A DNA stretch of 64,000 nucleotides, taken from assembly GCF_036388275.1 (NCBI RefSeq), contig NZ_DASVSF010000102.1, positions 1 to 64,000 on the forward strand, read 5' to 3'. The translations under genes and the position numbers were made by a program. Shown piece by piece: positions 17,227 through 26,887 of this stretch. The stretch comes from Longimicrobium sp. (lineage in GTDB: Bacteria; Gemmatimonadota; Gemmatimonadetes; Longimicrobiales; Longimicrobiaceae). The notes under the pieces were generated by a model, which was not told the origin of the DNA, searched no databases, and was given only the letters and a program-made list of their open reading frames with translations. The stretch's first letter is position 1, and the number at the start of each line of letters is the position of its first letter.

Positions 17227-18084
17227 TCAGACCTGCGACAGGTGGCGGCGTACGGCCACCAGGCTGGAAAGCAGCCCGAACATCGTGCCCACGATCACCA
17301 CGGCGGCGACCCACTCCAGCGGCACCCACTCCACCCGGAACATGGTGTCGGAAAGCAGGCGGAAGGTGGCGTAGGTGAGTCCCGCCGCCAGCAGTCCGCC
17401 GAGGAGGCCGGAGATGATGCCCTCCAGCAGGAACGGGCGCTGGACGAAGCCGTCCGTGGCCCCCACCAGCCGCATGATTCCGATCTCCTCGCGGCGGGCG
17501 AAGACGGTGATGCGCACGGCCGTGGCGATGACGATGGCCGCCACCACGGCGAAGGCCCCGCCAATGACCATCGCCACGCCGGCGGCGATGCGGCGCAGGG
17601 TGAAGATCTGGTTCAGCCAGTCGCGCCCGTAGCGCACGTCCTCGACGAACGGGTACGCCTGGATGCGCTTCGCCACGCGCTCCACCTGCTCGGGGCCGCG
17701 GTTGCCGGGCTTCATCCGCACCTCCAGCGACGCGGGAAGCGGGTTCTGCTCCAGGTCGCTGAACACGTCCTTGAACTCTTCCATCTCGGCCATGGCCGTG
17801 GCCAGCGCTTCGGTGCGTGTGACGTACGTCACGCGTTCCACCTCGGGAAGCTTCCGCAGCTCCTGCTGGGCCAGGTCCAGCTGCCCGGCGGTCGTAGCGT
17901 CGGTCAGGTACGCGACGATCTCCACCTTTTCCTCCACCCGCTCGATGGCGCGGCGGATGTTGAACGCCGTCAGCCCGAACAGGCCGATGACGAACAGCGC
18001 GAAGGCGATGGCGACGACGGAGAGGCCGGTGAGCAGCGGAGTGCGGCGGAAGGCGGCGAGCGCCTCGCGAAGGGCGTAGGGCAT
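17227..18084 (-). CDS. ftsX: Cell division ABC transporter permease FtsX
   Basis: 285 aa. One N-terminal membrane helix (about 19-40), an extracytoplasmic loop (about 45-165) for partner binding, then three C-terminal helices (about 170-285) including RREEIGIMRLVGAT, the conserved FtsX coupling region. It works with FtsE to transmit ATP-driven movement across the membrane to EnvC. It lies 4 nt after ftsE and 1 nt before envC. Confidence 0.93.
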   Translation of the reverse strand: MPYALREALAAFRRTPLLTGLSVVAIAFALFVIGLFGLTAFNIRRAIERVEEKVEIVAYLTDATTAGQLDLAQQELRKLPEVERVTYVTRTEALATAMAEMEEFKDVFSDLEQNPLPASLEVRMKPGNRGPEQVERVAKRIQAYPFVEDVRYGRDWLNQIFTLRRIAAGVAMVIGGAFAVVAAIVIATAVRITVFARREEIGIMRLVGATDGFVQRPFLLEGIISGLLGGLLAAGLTYATFRLLSDTMFRVEWVPLEWVAAVVIVGTMFGLLSSLVAVRRHLSQV

Positions 18085-18088
18085 GGGG

Positions 18089-18781
18089 TCAGGCCCTTCC
18101 CGCCTCGACCGACGCGGCGGCCGAGTCGTAGACGATGGCGCCCTGCGCCAGCTCCACCACGCGGTACTCGGGGTGCGCGCGCACCAGGTCCAGGTCGTGG
18201 GTGGCCATCAGGATGGTCATCCCCATGGAGTTGATCTCGCGGAACAGCTCGAACACGCCCTTGGCCGCCCACTCGTCCAGGTTGCCGGTGGGCTCGTCGG
18301 CCAGCAGCACCAGCGGCTCGTTGGCGAGCGCGCGGGCCACGGCCACGCGCTGCCGTTCGCCGCCCGACAGCTCGTCGGGAAACGCCTGCGCCTTGTGGCT
18401 GAGGCCCACCTGGGTGAGCAGCCGATTGACGCGGGGGGCGATCAGGGCGCGCTTGGTCCCCGTCACCTCCAGCGCAAAGGCCACGTTCTCCTCGGCGGTG
18501 CGGTCGCGCAGCAGGCGAAAGTCCTGGAAGACCACGCCCAGCTTGCGGCGCAGCTGGGGAATCTCGCGCCGGCGGATGAGGCGCGACGAAAAGCCCGACA
18601 CGCGTACCTCTCCGGCGGAGGGCGTTTCGGCCATCTGCACGAGGCGCAGCACTGTGCTCTTGCCAGCGCCGGAGTGACCCGTCAGGAACACCAGCTCGCC
18701 CTTGTTGACGTTCAGCGTAACGTCGCGGAGGGCCGTGCCGGAGCGCGGGTATTCCTTGTAGACCGATGTTAGCCTGATCAC
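18089..18781 (-). CDS. ftsE: Cell division ABC transporter ATPase FtsE
   Basis: 230 aa from a GTG start. Walker A is GHSGAGKST (about 35-43), signature LSGGERQRVAVARAL, Walker B VLLADEPTGNLD, H-loop MATHD. The FtsE-typical tail includes FREINSMGMTILMATHDL. It forms the cytoplasmic motor of FtsEX, regulating septal peptidoglycan hydrolysis. First gene of the ftsE-ftsX-envC-holB run; 73 bp separate it from pdxA upstream, so read-through from pdxA or a local promoter are both possible. Confidence 0.94.
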   Translation of the reverse strand: MIRLTSVYKEYPRSGTALRDVTLNVNKGELVFLTGHSGAGKSTVLRLVQMAETPSAGEVRVSGFSSRLIRRREIPQLRRKLGVVFQDFRLLRDRTAEENVAFALEVTGTKRALIAPRVNRLLTQVGLSHKAQAFPDELSGGERQRVAVARALANEPLVLLADEPTGNLDEWAAKGVFELFREINSMGMTILMATHDLDLVRAHPEYRVVELAQGAIVYDSAAASVEAGRA

Positions 18782-18854
18782 GCGAGAAACTTCCGCGGGG
18801 GAGAACCGTGCAAGCGCGGGTGAGCACAGAATTTAGTCCGCGCTCCCCGGCCTG

Positions 18855-19787
18855 TCAAAGCGAACGGCGCCGGTGCGACGCCAGGCGGACGGCCAGGAGG
18901 ATGGCTTCCTTCATGGACGAGGGGTCGGCGATGCCGCGGCCAGCGATGTCCAGCGCGGTGCCGTGGTCCGGCGAGGTGCGGGGAAAGGGAAGCCCCAGCG
19001 TCACGTTGACCCCCGCGCCGAACGCGGCCGTCTTGAACGCCGCCATCCCCACGTCGTGGTAGGGCGCCACCACCGCGTCGAACTCGCCGCGCACCGCACG
19101 CGTGAAGACCGTATCGGCGGGGACGGGACCAAACGCGTCCACCCCCGCCTCGCGCAGCCGCGCCAACGCGGGCGCCACGATCCGCTCTTCCTCGTCGCCG
19201 AACAGCCCGCCGTCGGAGGCGTGGGGATTCACGGCGCAGAGCGCGACGCGGGGAGACGGGATCCCCCACTGCTCGCGGAGCGCCGCGTGGGTCAGCGTCG
19301 CCTGGCGCACGAGCAGGTCCGCAGAGAGGGCGGCGGGGACGTCACGCAGGGCCAGGTGCGTCGTGGCCAGGATCACCCGCAGGGCGCCGCCCAGCGCGGT
19401 CCGCTCCGCGGCCATCATCATCACCACGTCGGGCACGCCGGCCAGGTCGCGCAGCATCTCGGTGTGCCCGGGAAAGTGCCATCCCCCGGCCCGGAAGGCG
19501 TTCTTTTCGATGGGCGCCGTCACCAGCGCATCCACCTCGCCCGCCAGCGCCATCCGCGTCCCGCGCTCGATGGCCGCCCCCGCGATCCGCCCCGCCGCCG
19601 CGGCCCCGTCCTCCGCCCGCCACTCGCCGACGCTCACGTCCTCCGCGGAGCGCAGGAGGGACGAGGGGCCCACGAGCACGAACTGGCCGAGCCCGGAGAT
19701 CTCCGGGTCGGCCAGTGCACCCGCCGTCACCTCGGGCCCGATCCCGCGGGGATCGCCAAGGCTGATCGCAATGCGGGGACGATTCAT
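18855..19787 (-). CDS. pdxA: 4-hydroxythreonine-4-phosphate dehydrogenase
   Basis: 310 aa, slightly shorter than E. coli PdxA. Motifs: ISLGDPRGIGPEV at the N-terminus, metal-ligand histidines in FPGHTEML, PYHDVGM and SPDHGTALDIAG. It oxidises 4-phosphohydroxy-L-threonine in the DXP-dependent pyridoxal phosphate pathway. In many bacteria pdxA lies beside surA; here only a small S4-domain gene intervenes, so context agrees. Confidence 0.93.
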   Translation of the reverse strand: MNRPRIAISLGDPRGIGPEVTAGALADPEISGLGQFVLVGPSSLLRSAEDVSVGEWRAEDGAAAAGRIAGAAIERGTRMALAGEVDALVTAPIEKNAFRAGGWHFPGHTEMLRDLAGVPDVVMMMAAERTALGGALRVILATTHLALRDVPAALSADLLVRQATLTHAALREQWGIPSPRVALCAVNPHASDGGLFGDEEERIVAPALARLREAGVDAFGPVPADTVFTRAVRGEFDAVVAPYHDVGMAAFKTAAFGAGVNVTLGLPFPRTSPDHGTALDIAGRGIADPSSMKEAILLAVRLASHRRRSL

Positions 19788-19800
19788 TCCACTGCCTGTA

Positions 19801-19836
19801 GACCGTAGTGACCGTTGTTACCGCAGTGACCGTCGT
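19801..19836 (-). repeat. Nonamer array CGGTNNNNN, second site
   Basis: Read on the minus strand: CGGTCACTG, CGGTAACAA, CGGTCACTA, CGGTCTACA. It has the same 9-bp register and CGGT core as the array at 12664, and fills nearly all the S4-pdxA spacer. Confidence 0.65.
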
Positions 19837-20127
19837 TCAGAACGGCTCGTCCCGCACCTTTTCGTCCTGCAGCACGCGGTACAGGTCGCGCGCGGCCTTC
19901 TTGGAGACGTTCTTCCCCGGCAACTCCAGCAGCTCCACCTCCAGCAGCCGCGCGGGGTAGCGGATGGAGATGCGCTTTCCCGCGGTGACCGCGTCGGCGG
20001 GGCGGGCGCGCCGGCCGTCCAGCGAAACCGCACCCATCTCGCACGCCGCCTTGGCTTCGCTGCGGCTCTTCGTCAGGCAGAGCCGGTGCAGCAGAACGTC
20101 CACCCGCAGCGGCTCGGCCGTGCTCAC
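19837..20127 (-). CDS. Small S4-domain RNA-binding protein (Hsp15-like)
   Basis: 96 aa. The S4 fold is visible as VDVLLHRLCLTKSRSEAKAA, then VSLDGRRARPADAVTAGKRI. It resembles Hsp15/RQC-linked S4 proteins that bind rRNA or stalled large subunits, but at this length it could be any minimal S4 protein. Its GTG start overlaps the surA stop codon in a GTGA arrangement (20124-20127), implying translational coupling to surA. Confidence 0.82.
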   Translation of the reverse strand: MSTAEPLRVDVLLHRLCLTKSRSEAKAACEMGAVSLDGRRARPADAVTAGKRISIRYPARLLEVELLELPGKNVSKKAARDLYRVLQDEKVRDEPF

Positions 20128-21431
20128 GGGTTGCGGACGGCCACGTGCATGTCGCGGCGCAGCTCCTGGATCACGCGCTCGCTCATCCGCTGCTCCTGCA
20201 GCATCCCCCGGATCCGCTCGCGCTGGTCGGCCACGGTGTACTCGCCCTGCGTCTGCCGGCCGGTGACGCGCACCACGGCAAAGGCCGCGTTGGTGCCCAC
20301 GTCGATGCGCACGGGGCCCACCACCGTCCCTGCCTGCGCGCCCTCCAGCGACGTCGCGTACCCCGGCGGAAGGCGGTCCAGCGGCACCTCACGCTGAAAG
20401 CGCGCCTCGTCGGGGGTGCGGTAGCGGGCGCCCAGCACCGCCATGTCGGCGCCGGCACGGACCGCCTCGGCCACGCTGTCGGCGCGCACGCGGGCGCGAT
20501 CGACGTCGGCCTGCACGATGTTCGGGCGGATGAGGATGTGGCGCGCCTGCCGCTCGGGGCCGCGCACCTTGTCCAGGCGGATGATGTGGAAGCCGAACTC
20601 GGTTTCCACGGGGCCCACCGTCTGGCCCGGGCGCATGTTGAAGACGGCGTCGTTGAACTCGCGCACCATCTGCCCCTGGCGGAACCACCCCAGGTCGCCG
20701 CCGCGGGTGGAGCTTCCGTCCGCCGAGTAGCGGCGCGCCAGCACCTCGAAGTCGGTGCCCTCGGCCAGCTCCTTCTGCACCTGCGCCACCGTGGCCAGCG
20801 CCGCCGCGCGGGCCGAGTCGGAGGGCAGGGGACGCACGATCACCTGCTGAAAGCTCACCGCCGCCGGCCGCGTGCCGAACCGCTCGCGGTTCTGCTCGAA
20901 GAACGCGGCCACCTCGGCCTCGGACACCGGCGCGGGCGCCATCTCCTGGATGCGCTTGCGCAGGTACCGCTGCACGATGGTCTGGTCGCGGAACTGGGCC
21001 GAGAGCTCGGCGCGGTACGTCTCCGGCGTGCGGCCCGACTCGGCCAGCGCCTGCTGGAACGCCGCCGCGGAGCCGAAGCGCTCGGTGATCTCGGCGATCT
21101 GCTGGTCCACCGTCTGCGCCACCTCGGCGTCGCTCACCGCCTCTCCCGACTGGCGCGCGGCTTCCAGCACCAGCAGGTCGTTCACCCGCTCTTCCACGAG
21201 CTGGCGGACGAACTGGGCGTAGGCGGCCGGCTCCGAGGGCACGGTCTGCCCCGCGGCCCGCACGGCCTCGACGGCCAGCAGGATGTCGGAGCGAAGGAGG
21301 ACGGTGTCGCCCACCACCGCGATCACGCCGTCCACCAGCTCTTCGCCGGGCTGCGGGGCTGCGGGCGCCACCTGCGCCAGTGCGGGCGCGGCGGCCAGGA
21401 ACGTCGCGAGCAGGGCAAAGCGAATGCGCAT
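20124..21431 (-). CDS. surA: SurA-like periplasmic peptidyl-prolyl isomerase/chaperone
   Basis: 435 aa with a Sec signal peptide (cut near ALAQ). A SurA N-domain spans about 32-170 (VDGVIAVVGDTVLLRSDI). Parvulin domain 1 (about 180-285) is canonical, with GGDLGWFRQGQMVREFNDAV and EFGFHIIRLD. Parvulin domain 2 (about 288-395) is less conserved. It should escort outer-membrane proteins through the periplasm. The surA-S4-pdxA linkage is familiar from other bacteria. A TATAAT lies about 90 bp upstream on the minus strand. Confidence 0.9.
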   Translation of the reverse strand: MRIRFALLATFLAAAPALAQVAPAAPQPGEELVDGVIAVVGDTVLLRSDILLAVEAVRAAGQTVPSEPAAYAQFVRQLVEERVNDLLVLEAARQSGEAVSDAEVAQTVDQQIAEITERFGSAAAFQQALAESGRTPETYRAELSAQFRDQTIVQRYLRKRIQEMAPAPVSEAEVAAFFEQNRERFGTRPAAVSFQQVIVRPLPSDSARAAALATVAQVQKELAEGTDFEVLARRYSADGSSTRGGDLGWFRQGQMVREFNDAVFNMRPGQTVGPVETEFGFHIIRLDKVRGPERQARHILIRPNIVQADVDRARVRADSVAEAVRAGADMAVLGARYRTPDEARFQREVPLDRLPPGYATSLEGAQAGTVVGPVRIDVGTNAAFAVVRVTGRQTQGEYTVADQRERIRGMLQEQRMSERVIQELRRDMHVAVRNP

Positions 21432-21519
21432 GGGAATTCGAGGTCCAGACGAACGGATGACGTGCCGGGGGCCCCGGCAGCAGCGCGCGGCCGGAAGCGG
21501 AAACGCCCCGGCCGCACGG

Positions 21520-21548
21520 ATTATATCCTGTTGACCCGCTTCAGGTTC
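21520..21548 (-). promoter_or_regulatory. Possible surA promoter
   Basis: Minus-strand perfect -10 TATAAT (21520-21525) with a poor -35 GAACCT (21543-21548) at 17-nt spacing. It would give a leader of about 85 nt. A perfect hairpin (CGGCGCGCCC 21554-21563 / GGGCGCGCCG 21568-21577) lies just upstream, between the two isomerase genes. Confidence 0.42.
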
Positions 21549-21553
21549 CCGGA

Positions 21554-21577
21554 CGGCGCGCCCGGGTGGGCGCGCCG
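21554..21577 (-). terminator. Hairpin between the two isomerase genes
   Basis: A 10-bp GC-only stem with a GGGT loop, 26 nt past the stop of the PpiC lipoprotein gene. It has no T-run, so termination would be weak or factor-dependent. Confidence 0.4.
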
Positions 21578-21602
21578 CCGGTTCCCCGCGTGTGGCGGAC
21601 GG

Positions 21603-23189
21603 CTACTGCTTCTGTCCCGGCGCGGGCTGCGTGGCGGGCGCCTGCCCGCCCTGCGGCTGCGGAGCCTGCGGCTGCGGCTGCGGCTGAGGGGCCTGTCCCG
21701 GCTGCGGCTGGCCCGGCTGAGGGGCCTGGCCGGGCTGCGGCTGGCCCGGCTGGCCCGGCATGCCCTCGGCGCCCGGGGGCATGCCGCCGGGGAAGCCCGG
21801 CTGCTGCTGCGGTGCCGGCTGCGAGGCGCGGATGGCCTTCATGCGGTCGGCCACCTTCTGGAAGCTCTCGCTGTTGATGTCGGCGCCGTACGCGTTGCGA
21901 AGCGCGTAGCCCAGCTTGTTCAGCGGCGGAAGCTGGCGCTGCCCGGCAACGGCCTGCTCCATCAGGTTGCGGACGGCCTCCTGGATGGCGCCGTTGCCGG
22001 CCTTGCCCTTGGGAAAGCGGCGGTTGGCCAGTCCCGACACCCGCAGGATCTCGCGGATGGCTTCGCGGGCCCCGGTGCGGATGGAGTCGGCGGCAGCGGG
22101 CGACAGGCGGAAGTTCTTCTGGCGCGCCTCGGCGGCCAGGAACTCCTTGAGGGCCTCCGTTTCCAGGAACTGCTTGACCTGCTCGGCGGGAGCGGTCTTC
22201 ATCTGGTCGCGCCCGCCGCCCGGCACGCCCTGCATGGTCTCGGCGATCTCGGCGGCGGTCACCTCGCCGCCCTGGTACGACACCAGCTGGCGGCTGGCGG
22301 CGCGGCCGCGGAGGTTCAGGTTTTCCTGGCCCGCCAGCTCGCGGACGCTCTCCTCGGCCCCGGTCTGCACCACCACCTTGGCGGTCTTGCGCAGCGAGTC
22401 GATGTACGTGGTGAGCGCGCGCTGCTGCGCGGTGCCCTTCAGGTGCTGGCGCCAGCCTTCGCGGTTCTCGCCGATGGGCTGCTGCTTGCGGTCCTCGACC
22501 TTGATCACGTGGTAGCCGAACGGCGTTTCCACCACCGGGCTCACCTGGCCGGCCTGCAGCTTGAAGGCGGCCTCTTCGAACTGCGGCACCATGCGCCCGC
22601 GGCCGAACCAGTCCAGGTCGCCGCCGCGCTCCTTGCCGCCCGGCTCTTCCGTCGTTTCACGGGCCAGCGCGGCGAAGTCCTCGCCCCCGGCCGCGCGCAC
22701 GCGGATGGCCTCGGCGCGCGCCCGCAGCTGCTCGCGCTGGGCGGGCGTGGCCTCGGCGGCGGGCTTCAGCAGGATGTGGCGCGCGCGCACCTCCACCCCG
22801 GGCCCTTCGCTGTTCCACAGCTGTTCCAGCTCGGCGTCGGTAAAGGAGGTGTCGGGCTTCACCTGGGCTTCCAGGTAGCGGTACACCACCTGCTCCTCCT
22901 GCTCCTCCTTCACGAAGTCGTCCAGGTCCAGCACCGAAAGGCTGGTGTCCTCGGCGGCCGCGGTGGCCAGCAGGGTGTAGTCCACCCACAGGTCCGCCAG
23001 CTGGCGAACCACCATCGGGTCGGTGGGAATCTGGGGGTTGGCCGCCAGGATCTGCGCCGCGTCTTCCACGCGCAGCTCCTTGCCGGCGGCCTTGGCCACC
23101 ACGTCGGCTTCGGACTTCATGGCACCGCCGATGCCGCACGCCGCTACGGCGAGCGGAGCGGCCACGAGCGCCCAACGAGACAGCTTCAT
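21603..23189 (-). CDS. PpiC/SurA-type peptidyl-prolyl isomerase lipoprotein
   Basis: 528 aa; the start at 23189 is chosen because GGAGAAG lies 5 nt upstream and a lipobox follows (VAAC, Cys18). A SurA_N-like helical part is followed by a parvulin domain (about 160-280: ARHILLKPAAEAT ... GGDLDWFGRGRMVPQFEEAA ... PFGYHVIKVED), then a helical C-domain. The last ~75 residues are Gln/Pro/Gly repeats (GQPQPGQAPQ), a disordered tail. Lipid anchoring suggests a PrsA-like folding role at a membrane. It precedes surA on the same strand. Confidence 0.9.
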   Translation of the reverse strand: MKLSRWALVAAPLAVAACGIGGAMKSEADVVAKAAGKELRVEDAAQILAANPQIPTDPMVVRQLADLWVDYTLLATAAAEDTSLSVLDLDDFVKEEQEEQVVYRYLEAQVKPDTSFTDAELEQLWNSEGPGVEVRARHILLKPAAEATPAQREQLRARAEAIRVRAAGGEDFAALARETTEEPGGKERGGDLDWFGRGRMVPQFEEAAFKLQAGQVSPVVETPFGYHVIKVEDRKQQPIGENREGWRQHLKGTAQQRALTTYIDSLRKTAKVVVQTGAEESVRELAGQENLNLRGRAASRQLVSYQGGEVTAAEIAETMQGVPGGGRDQMKTAPAEQVKQFLETEALKEFLAAEARQKNFRLSPAAADSIRTGAREAIREILRVSGLANRRFPKGKAGNGAIQEAVRNLMEQAVAGQRQLPPLNKLGYALRNAYGADINSESFQKVADRMKAIRASQPAPQQQPGFPGGMPPGAEGMPGQPGQPQPGQAPQPGQPQPGQAPQPQPQPQAPQPQGGQAPATQPAPGQKQ

Positions 23190-23387
23190 CAATCTTCTCC
23201 GGACCGGGTTGAGGGTAAAATCAGTGCGTAAGTGCGTTCGTGCGGGAGTGCGAAAGCACGGAAGCGCGACGGGCGGAACCCTTCGGCTCCGCGCTTCGCC
23301 CGATCCATACCCCCGTACCCCGATTTCGTCCCGCACTCCACGCTTCCGCACCGTCGCACTTCACTTCCGCACTCACGCACTTTCCCG
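23190..23387. repeat. AGTGCG-rich inverted low-complexity spacer
   Basis: Left part repeats GTGCGTAAGTGCG-like words (23223-23260), right part their complement (23340-23385: GCACTTCACTTCCGCACTC). The same GTGCGTAAGTGCG word recurs at 57042. No coding signal; it separates mfd from the PpiC lipoprotein gene. Confidence 0.6.
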
Positions 23388-26300
23388 TCACGCCGCCAGC
23401 GCGGGGTCGGCGGCCAGGTCGCGCAGGGCGGAGACCAGCGTGCCCATGATGGGCTCGGTGCCGTGGCGCGTCAGCGTCAGCGACAGCGGCAGGGCCCGGC
23501 GCACCTCCACGGCGAACTGCCAGGCCTGCAGGCTCCGCTGGAGCGACGCCATCCGCGGCACCATCCCCTGCCGGAAGTTGATGCGCACGTCCCACGGGCG
23601 AACCAGGATGCGCTCGATGCGCAGCCCGCCCCCCAGCAGCCGCAGCGCCGCCGTCCCCAGCATGGTCTCCACCTCGTCGGGAAGCGGGCCGTAGCGGTCG
23701 CGCAGCTCGCGGCGCAGGGCGTCGATCCCTTCCAGCTTCTCCTCGCGCGACAGGCGCCGGTAGAAGTGGAGCTTCTGCGCTTCGTCGGGGATGTAGCTGT
23801 CCGGGATCAGCGCCGTGCCATCCACCGACACCTCCGCCAGCGGGGCGGGGCCCGATGCGCCGCCGCCCTTCATCTGCCGGATGGTGTCTTCCAGCAGGCG
23901 CAGGTAGGTGTCGAGCCCCACGGCCGAGACGAACCCCGACTGCTGCTGCCCCAGGATGTTGCCAGCGCCGCGCAGCTCCAGGTCCTTGAGCGCGATGCGG
24001 TAGCCGCTTCCCAGCTCGGTGTAGTGCTCCAGCACCCGCAGCCGCTTCTCGGCGTCTTCCTGGATCTCGTCGGGGACGAGGAGATAGCAGTACGCGCGGT
24101 GGTGGCTGCGGCCCACCCGCCCGCGGATCTGGTACAGCTGGCTGAGGCCGAAGTAGTCCGCCCGGTTGACGATCAGCGTGTTCGCGCGGGGAACGTCGAG
24201 CCCCGCCTCGATGATGGCCGTGGCCACCAGCACGTCGGCCTCGCCCTCCAGGAAGCGGGTCATCACCTCCTCCAGCTCCTTCTCGCGCATCTGCCCGTGC
24301 GCCACCCCGATGCGCGCGTCCGACACCAGCCCCTGCACCTTCTGCGCGACGGCGCCGATCGTCTCCACCCGGTTGTGGACGAAGAACACCTGGCCTCCGC
24401 GGTCCAGTTCGCGCCGGATGGCGTCTTCCAGGATGGCGTCGGTCCACGGCAGCACGTGGGTGATCACCGGCTGCCGGTCGCGCGGCGGCGTCTGGATCAG
24501 CGTCATGTCGCGCAGCCCCAGCAGCGAAAAGTGCAGGGTGCGCGGGATGGGCGTGGCGGTGAGCGTCAGCACGTCCACGCTGCGGCGCAGGTGCTTCAGC
24601 ATCTCCTTGTGCTTCACCCCGAAGCGCTGCTCCTCGTCGATCACCATCAGCCCGAGGTCGCGGAACTTCACGTCGGGCGAAAGCAGGCGATGGGTCCCGA
24701 CGAGGATGTCGACCTCGCCCGCCTCCAGCTGCTGCAGCACCTTTGCCTGCTCCTTGGCGGTGCGAAAGCGCGACAGCGCCTCGATCTTCACCGGAAAGTC
24801 GGCCAGGCGCTCGCGGAAGGTGTGCAGGTGCTGCTCGGCCAGGATGGTCGTCGGGACGAGGACCGCCACCTGCTTCCCTTCCTGCACGGCCTTGAAGGCG
24901 CCGCGGATGGCGATCTCCGTCTTGCCGTAGCCCACGTCGCCGCAGATCAGGCGGTCCATCGGGCGCGGCGACTCCATGTCGCGCTTGACGTCCTCGGTGG
25001 CCTGGCGCTGGTCGGGGGTGTCCTCGAAGAGGAACGCCGACTCCATCTCGCGCTGCCAGCGGGTGTCGGGGGCAAAGGCGAACCCCTTCTCGGCCTGGCG
25101 GGCGGCGTACAATTCCAGCAGCTCGGCCGTCATCTCCTGGATGGCCTTGCGCGTCTTCTGCTTGGCCCGAGACCAGTCCTTGCCGCCGATCCGGTGCACC
25201 TTGGGGGGCGGGGCCTCGTTGTCCTCGGCCACCCAGCGCTCGATCAGGTCTACCCGGTGCACCGGCACGCGCAGCAGCTCGCCGCCCGAGTACTCGATGA
25301 CCAGCGTCTCGAACTCCTCCTCGCCCAGGCGAACCCGCTCCATCCGCCGGAACTGCCCCACGCCGTGGTCCATGTGCACCACGTAGTCGCCCGGCTTGAG
25401 CGCCGCCACGCTTTCCAGCGCGGCCCCGCCCCGGAAGCGCCTGCGGCGGCGGATGCGGCGCGAGCGGCGGAAGATCTCGTGGTCCGTCAGCACCCGCAGC
25501 GCGGGGACGGCGTCGGCCAGCACGAACCCGCCCGACATGGAGCCGATGGCCAGCTCCGTCCACCGCGCCACCTTCAATTCGTCCAGCAGCTCCTGCAGCC
25601 GCTCCAGCTGCCCCTGGTTGTCGCACAGCACCAGCGTACGGTCGCCCGCGCCCGCCGCCTGCTTGAGCACCTCGCCCAGCCGCCCCATGTCGCGGTCGAT
25701 GGCGGGCGGCGGCAGCGCGCGGAAGCGGGCGAAGCGCTGCACGGGGAGCGTGCCCGCGTCTTCCACGAACAGCTGCGGAAAGGTGCCCAGCCGCCGCTCG
25801 GCCACGGCCGGCGGCATGAACAGCCGCTCGGGCTGCTCGGGCCGGGTGCCGCGCCGCGCCTCTGACTCGTGAAGGCGCACCACCTCCGTCCACGTGCGCT
25901 CCAGCTCCTGCCGGGTGCCGCCGCCGTGCAGGTGCACCACCAGCGTGTCCTCGGGCAGGTAGTCCAGCAGCGTCCGCCGTTCGCCCTCCGCCGCGAGCCG
26001 GGGAGCGCCTTCGACGGACGGCGCTTCGGCGGGCTTCAGGTCTACCGGAAGCAGCTGGATGTGGGGAACCGCGCGAACGGACAGCTGCGACAGGATGTCG
26101 AAGAAGCGGATGGACTCCACCTCGTCGCCCAGGAACTCGATGCGTGCCGGCTCGGGCGCGCCGAAGCCGAAGACGTCGACGATGCCGCCCCGCAGCGCGT
26201 ACTGCCCCACTTCCTCGACGGTGGCCACGCGCTCGAAGCCCATCTCCTCCAGCCGCGCCGAGAGCGCGCCGATCTTCACCGTCTCGCCCGCGCGCACCTC

Positions 26301-26729
26301 CAGCCGCAGGTCGCGAAGCCCCTCCACCGCGGGCGACAATTCCTGCATGGCCCGCGCGGTGGTCACCATCACCCGCGCCCGTCCGCTGAGCAGCGCCTCC
26401 AGCGCCTCCACCCGCGTGCCGCCGATCTCCAGGTGCGGCTCGCCCTCCTCGTACGGCAGCGACTCGCGCTGCGGGTACAGGAAGACGGAGGCCTCACCCA
26501 GCAGCGCCTCCAGGTCCGAGGTGGCCATCTCGGCGTCTTCGGGCCCGCCGCCCACCACCAGCCACATGCGCTCGGGGCGCGCGCGGTGAAGCCCGGCCAC
26601 CAGCAGCAGCGGCGCCGACCCCGCCAGTCCCGACGCGACCACCGTTTCGCCCGCGCGGGGCAGGCCGGCGGCCAGCTCGCGGAACGCGGGGACGGTCTGG
26701 ACCGAGTCGATGAGCAGGGGGTGCGGCAC
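23388..26729 (-). CDS. mfd: Transcription-repair coupling factor
   Basis: 1113 aa from GTG. The N-terminal UvrB-like region includes LYPQRESLPYEE. The RNA-polymerase-interaction domain begins near DYVVHMDHGVGQFRRME. The translocase motor has Walker A ICGDVGYGKTEIAIR, motif II DEEQRFGVKHKE, motif III TLTATPIPRTL and motif VI QIRGRVGRSHHRAYCYLL. A TRCF C-terminal domain follows. It releases RNA polymerase stalled at lesions and recruits UvrA. Length fits the family. It heads the long minus-strand block running to holB. Confidence 0.96.
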   Translation of the reverse strand: MPHPLLIDSVQTVPAFRELAAGLPRAGETVVASGLAGSAPLLLVAGLHRARPERMWLVVGGGPEDAEMATSDLEALLGEASVFLYPQRESLPYEEGEPHLEIGGTRVEALEALLSGRARVMVTTARAMQELSPAVEGLRDLRLEVRAGETVKIGALSARLEEMGFERVATVEEVGQYALRGGIVDVFGFGAPEPARIEFLGDEVESIRFFDILSQLSVRAVPHIQLLPVDLKPAEAPSVEGAPRLAAEGERRTLLDYLPEDTLVVHLHGGGTRQELERTWTEVVRLHESEARRGTRPEQPERLFMPPAVAERRLGTFPQLFVEDAGTLPVQRFARFRALPPPAIDRDMGRLGEVLKQAAGAGDRTLVLCDNQGQLERLQELLDELKVARWTELAIGSMSGGFVLADAVPALRVLTDHEIFRRSRRIRRRRRFRGGAALESVAALKPGDYVVHMDHGVGQFRRMERVRLGEEEFETLVIEYSGGELLRVPVHRVDLIERWVAEDNEAPPPKVHRIGGKDWSRAKQKTRKAIQEMTAELLELYAARQAEKGFAFAPDTRWQREMESAFLFEDTPDQRQATEDVKRDMESPRPMDRLICGDVGYGKTEIAIRGAFKAVQEGKQVAVLVPTTILAEQHLHTFRERLADFPVKIEALSRFRTAKEQAKVLQQLEAGEVDILVGTHRLLSPDVKFRDLGLMVIDEEQRFGVKHKEMLKHLRRSVDVLTLTATPIPRTLHFSLLGLRDMTLIQTPPRDRQPVITHVLPWTDAILEDAIRRELDRGGQVFFVHNRVETIGAVAQKVQGLVSDARIGVAHGQMREKELEEVMTRFLEGEADVLVATAIIEAGLDVPRANTLIVNRADYFGLSQLYQIRGRVGRSHHRAYCYLLVPDEIQEDAEKRLRVLEHYTELGSGYRIALKDLELRGAGNILGQQQSGFVSAVGLDTYLRLLEDTIRQMKGGGASGPAPLAEVSVDGTALIPDSYIPDEAQKLHFYRRLSREEKLEGIDALRRELRDRYGPLPDEVETMLGTAALRLLGGGLRIERILVRPWDVRINFRQGMVPRMASLQRSLQAWQFAVEVRRALPLSLTLTRHGTEPIMGTLVSALRDLAADPALAA

Positions 26730-26887
26730 AGCCTTTCGTGTTGCCGAAAATCCCGGCGCCGGCGCGCCCCAGGGGCGTCCGGCGGGGAAAAGAAGCCCAG
26801 CGCCTGCGCGGCGCCGGATCGCGGCACAAACCGCTAAGCTACCGCCCTTGGCGGAGCGGCGTCAACCGGGCGGCGGCCCCGGAAGCA

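Noticed and set aside
14961..20145. Very long plus-strand frames opposite holB-ftsE-surA (for example 805 and 1028 aa)
   Set aside because: They are antisense shadows, rich in His/Arg/Gly/Leu, opposite genes whose products are unambiguous.
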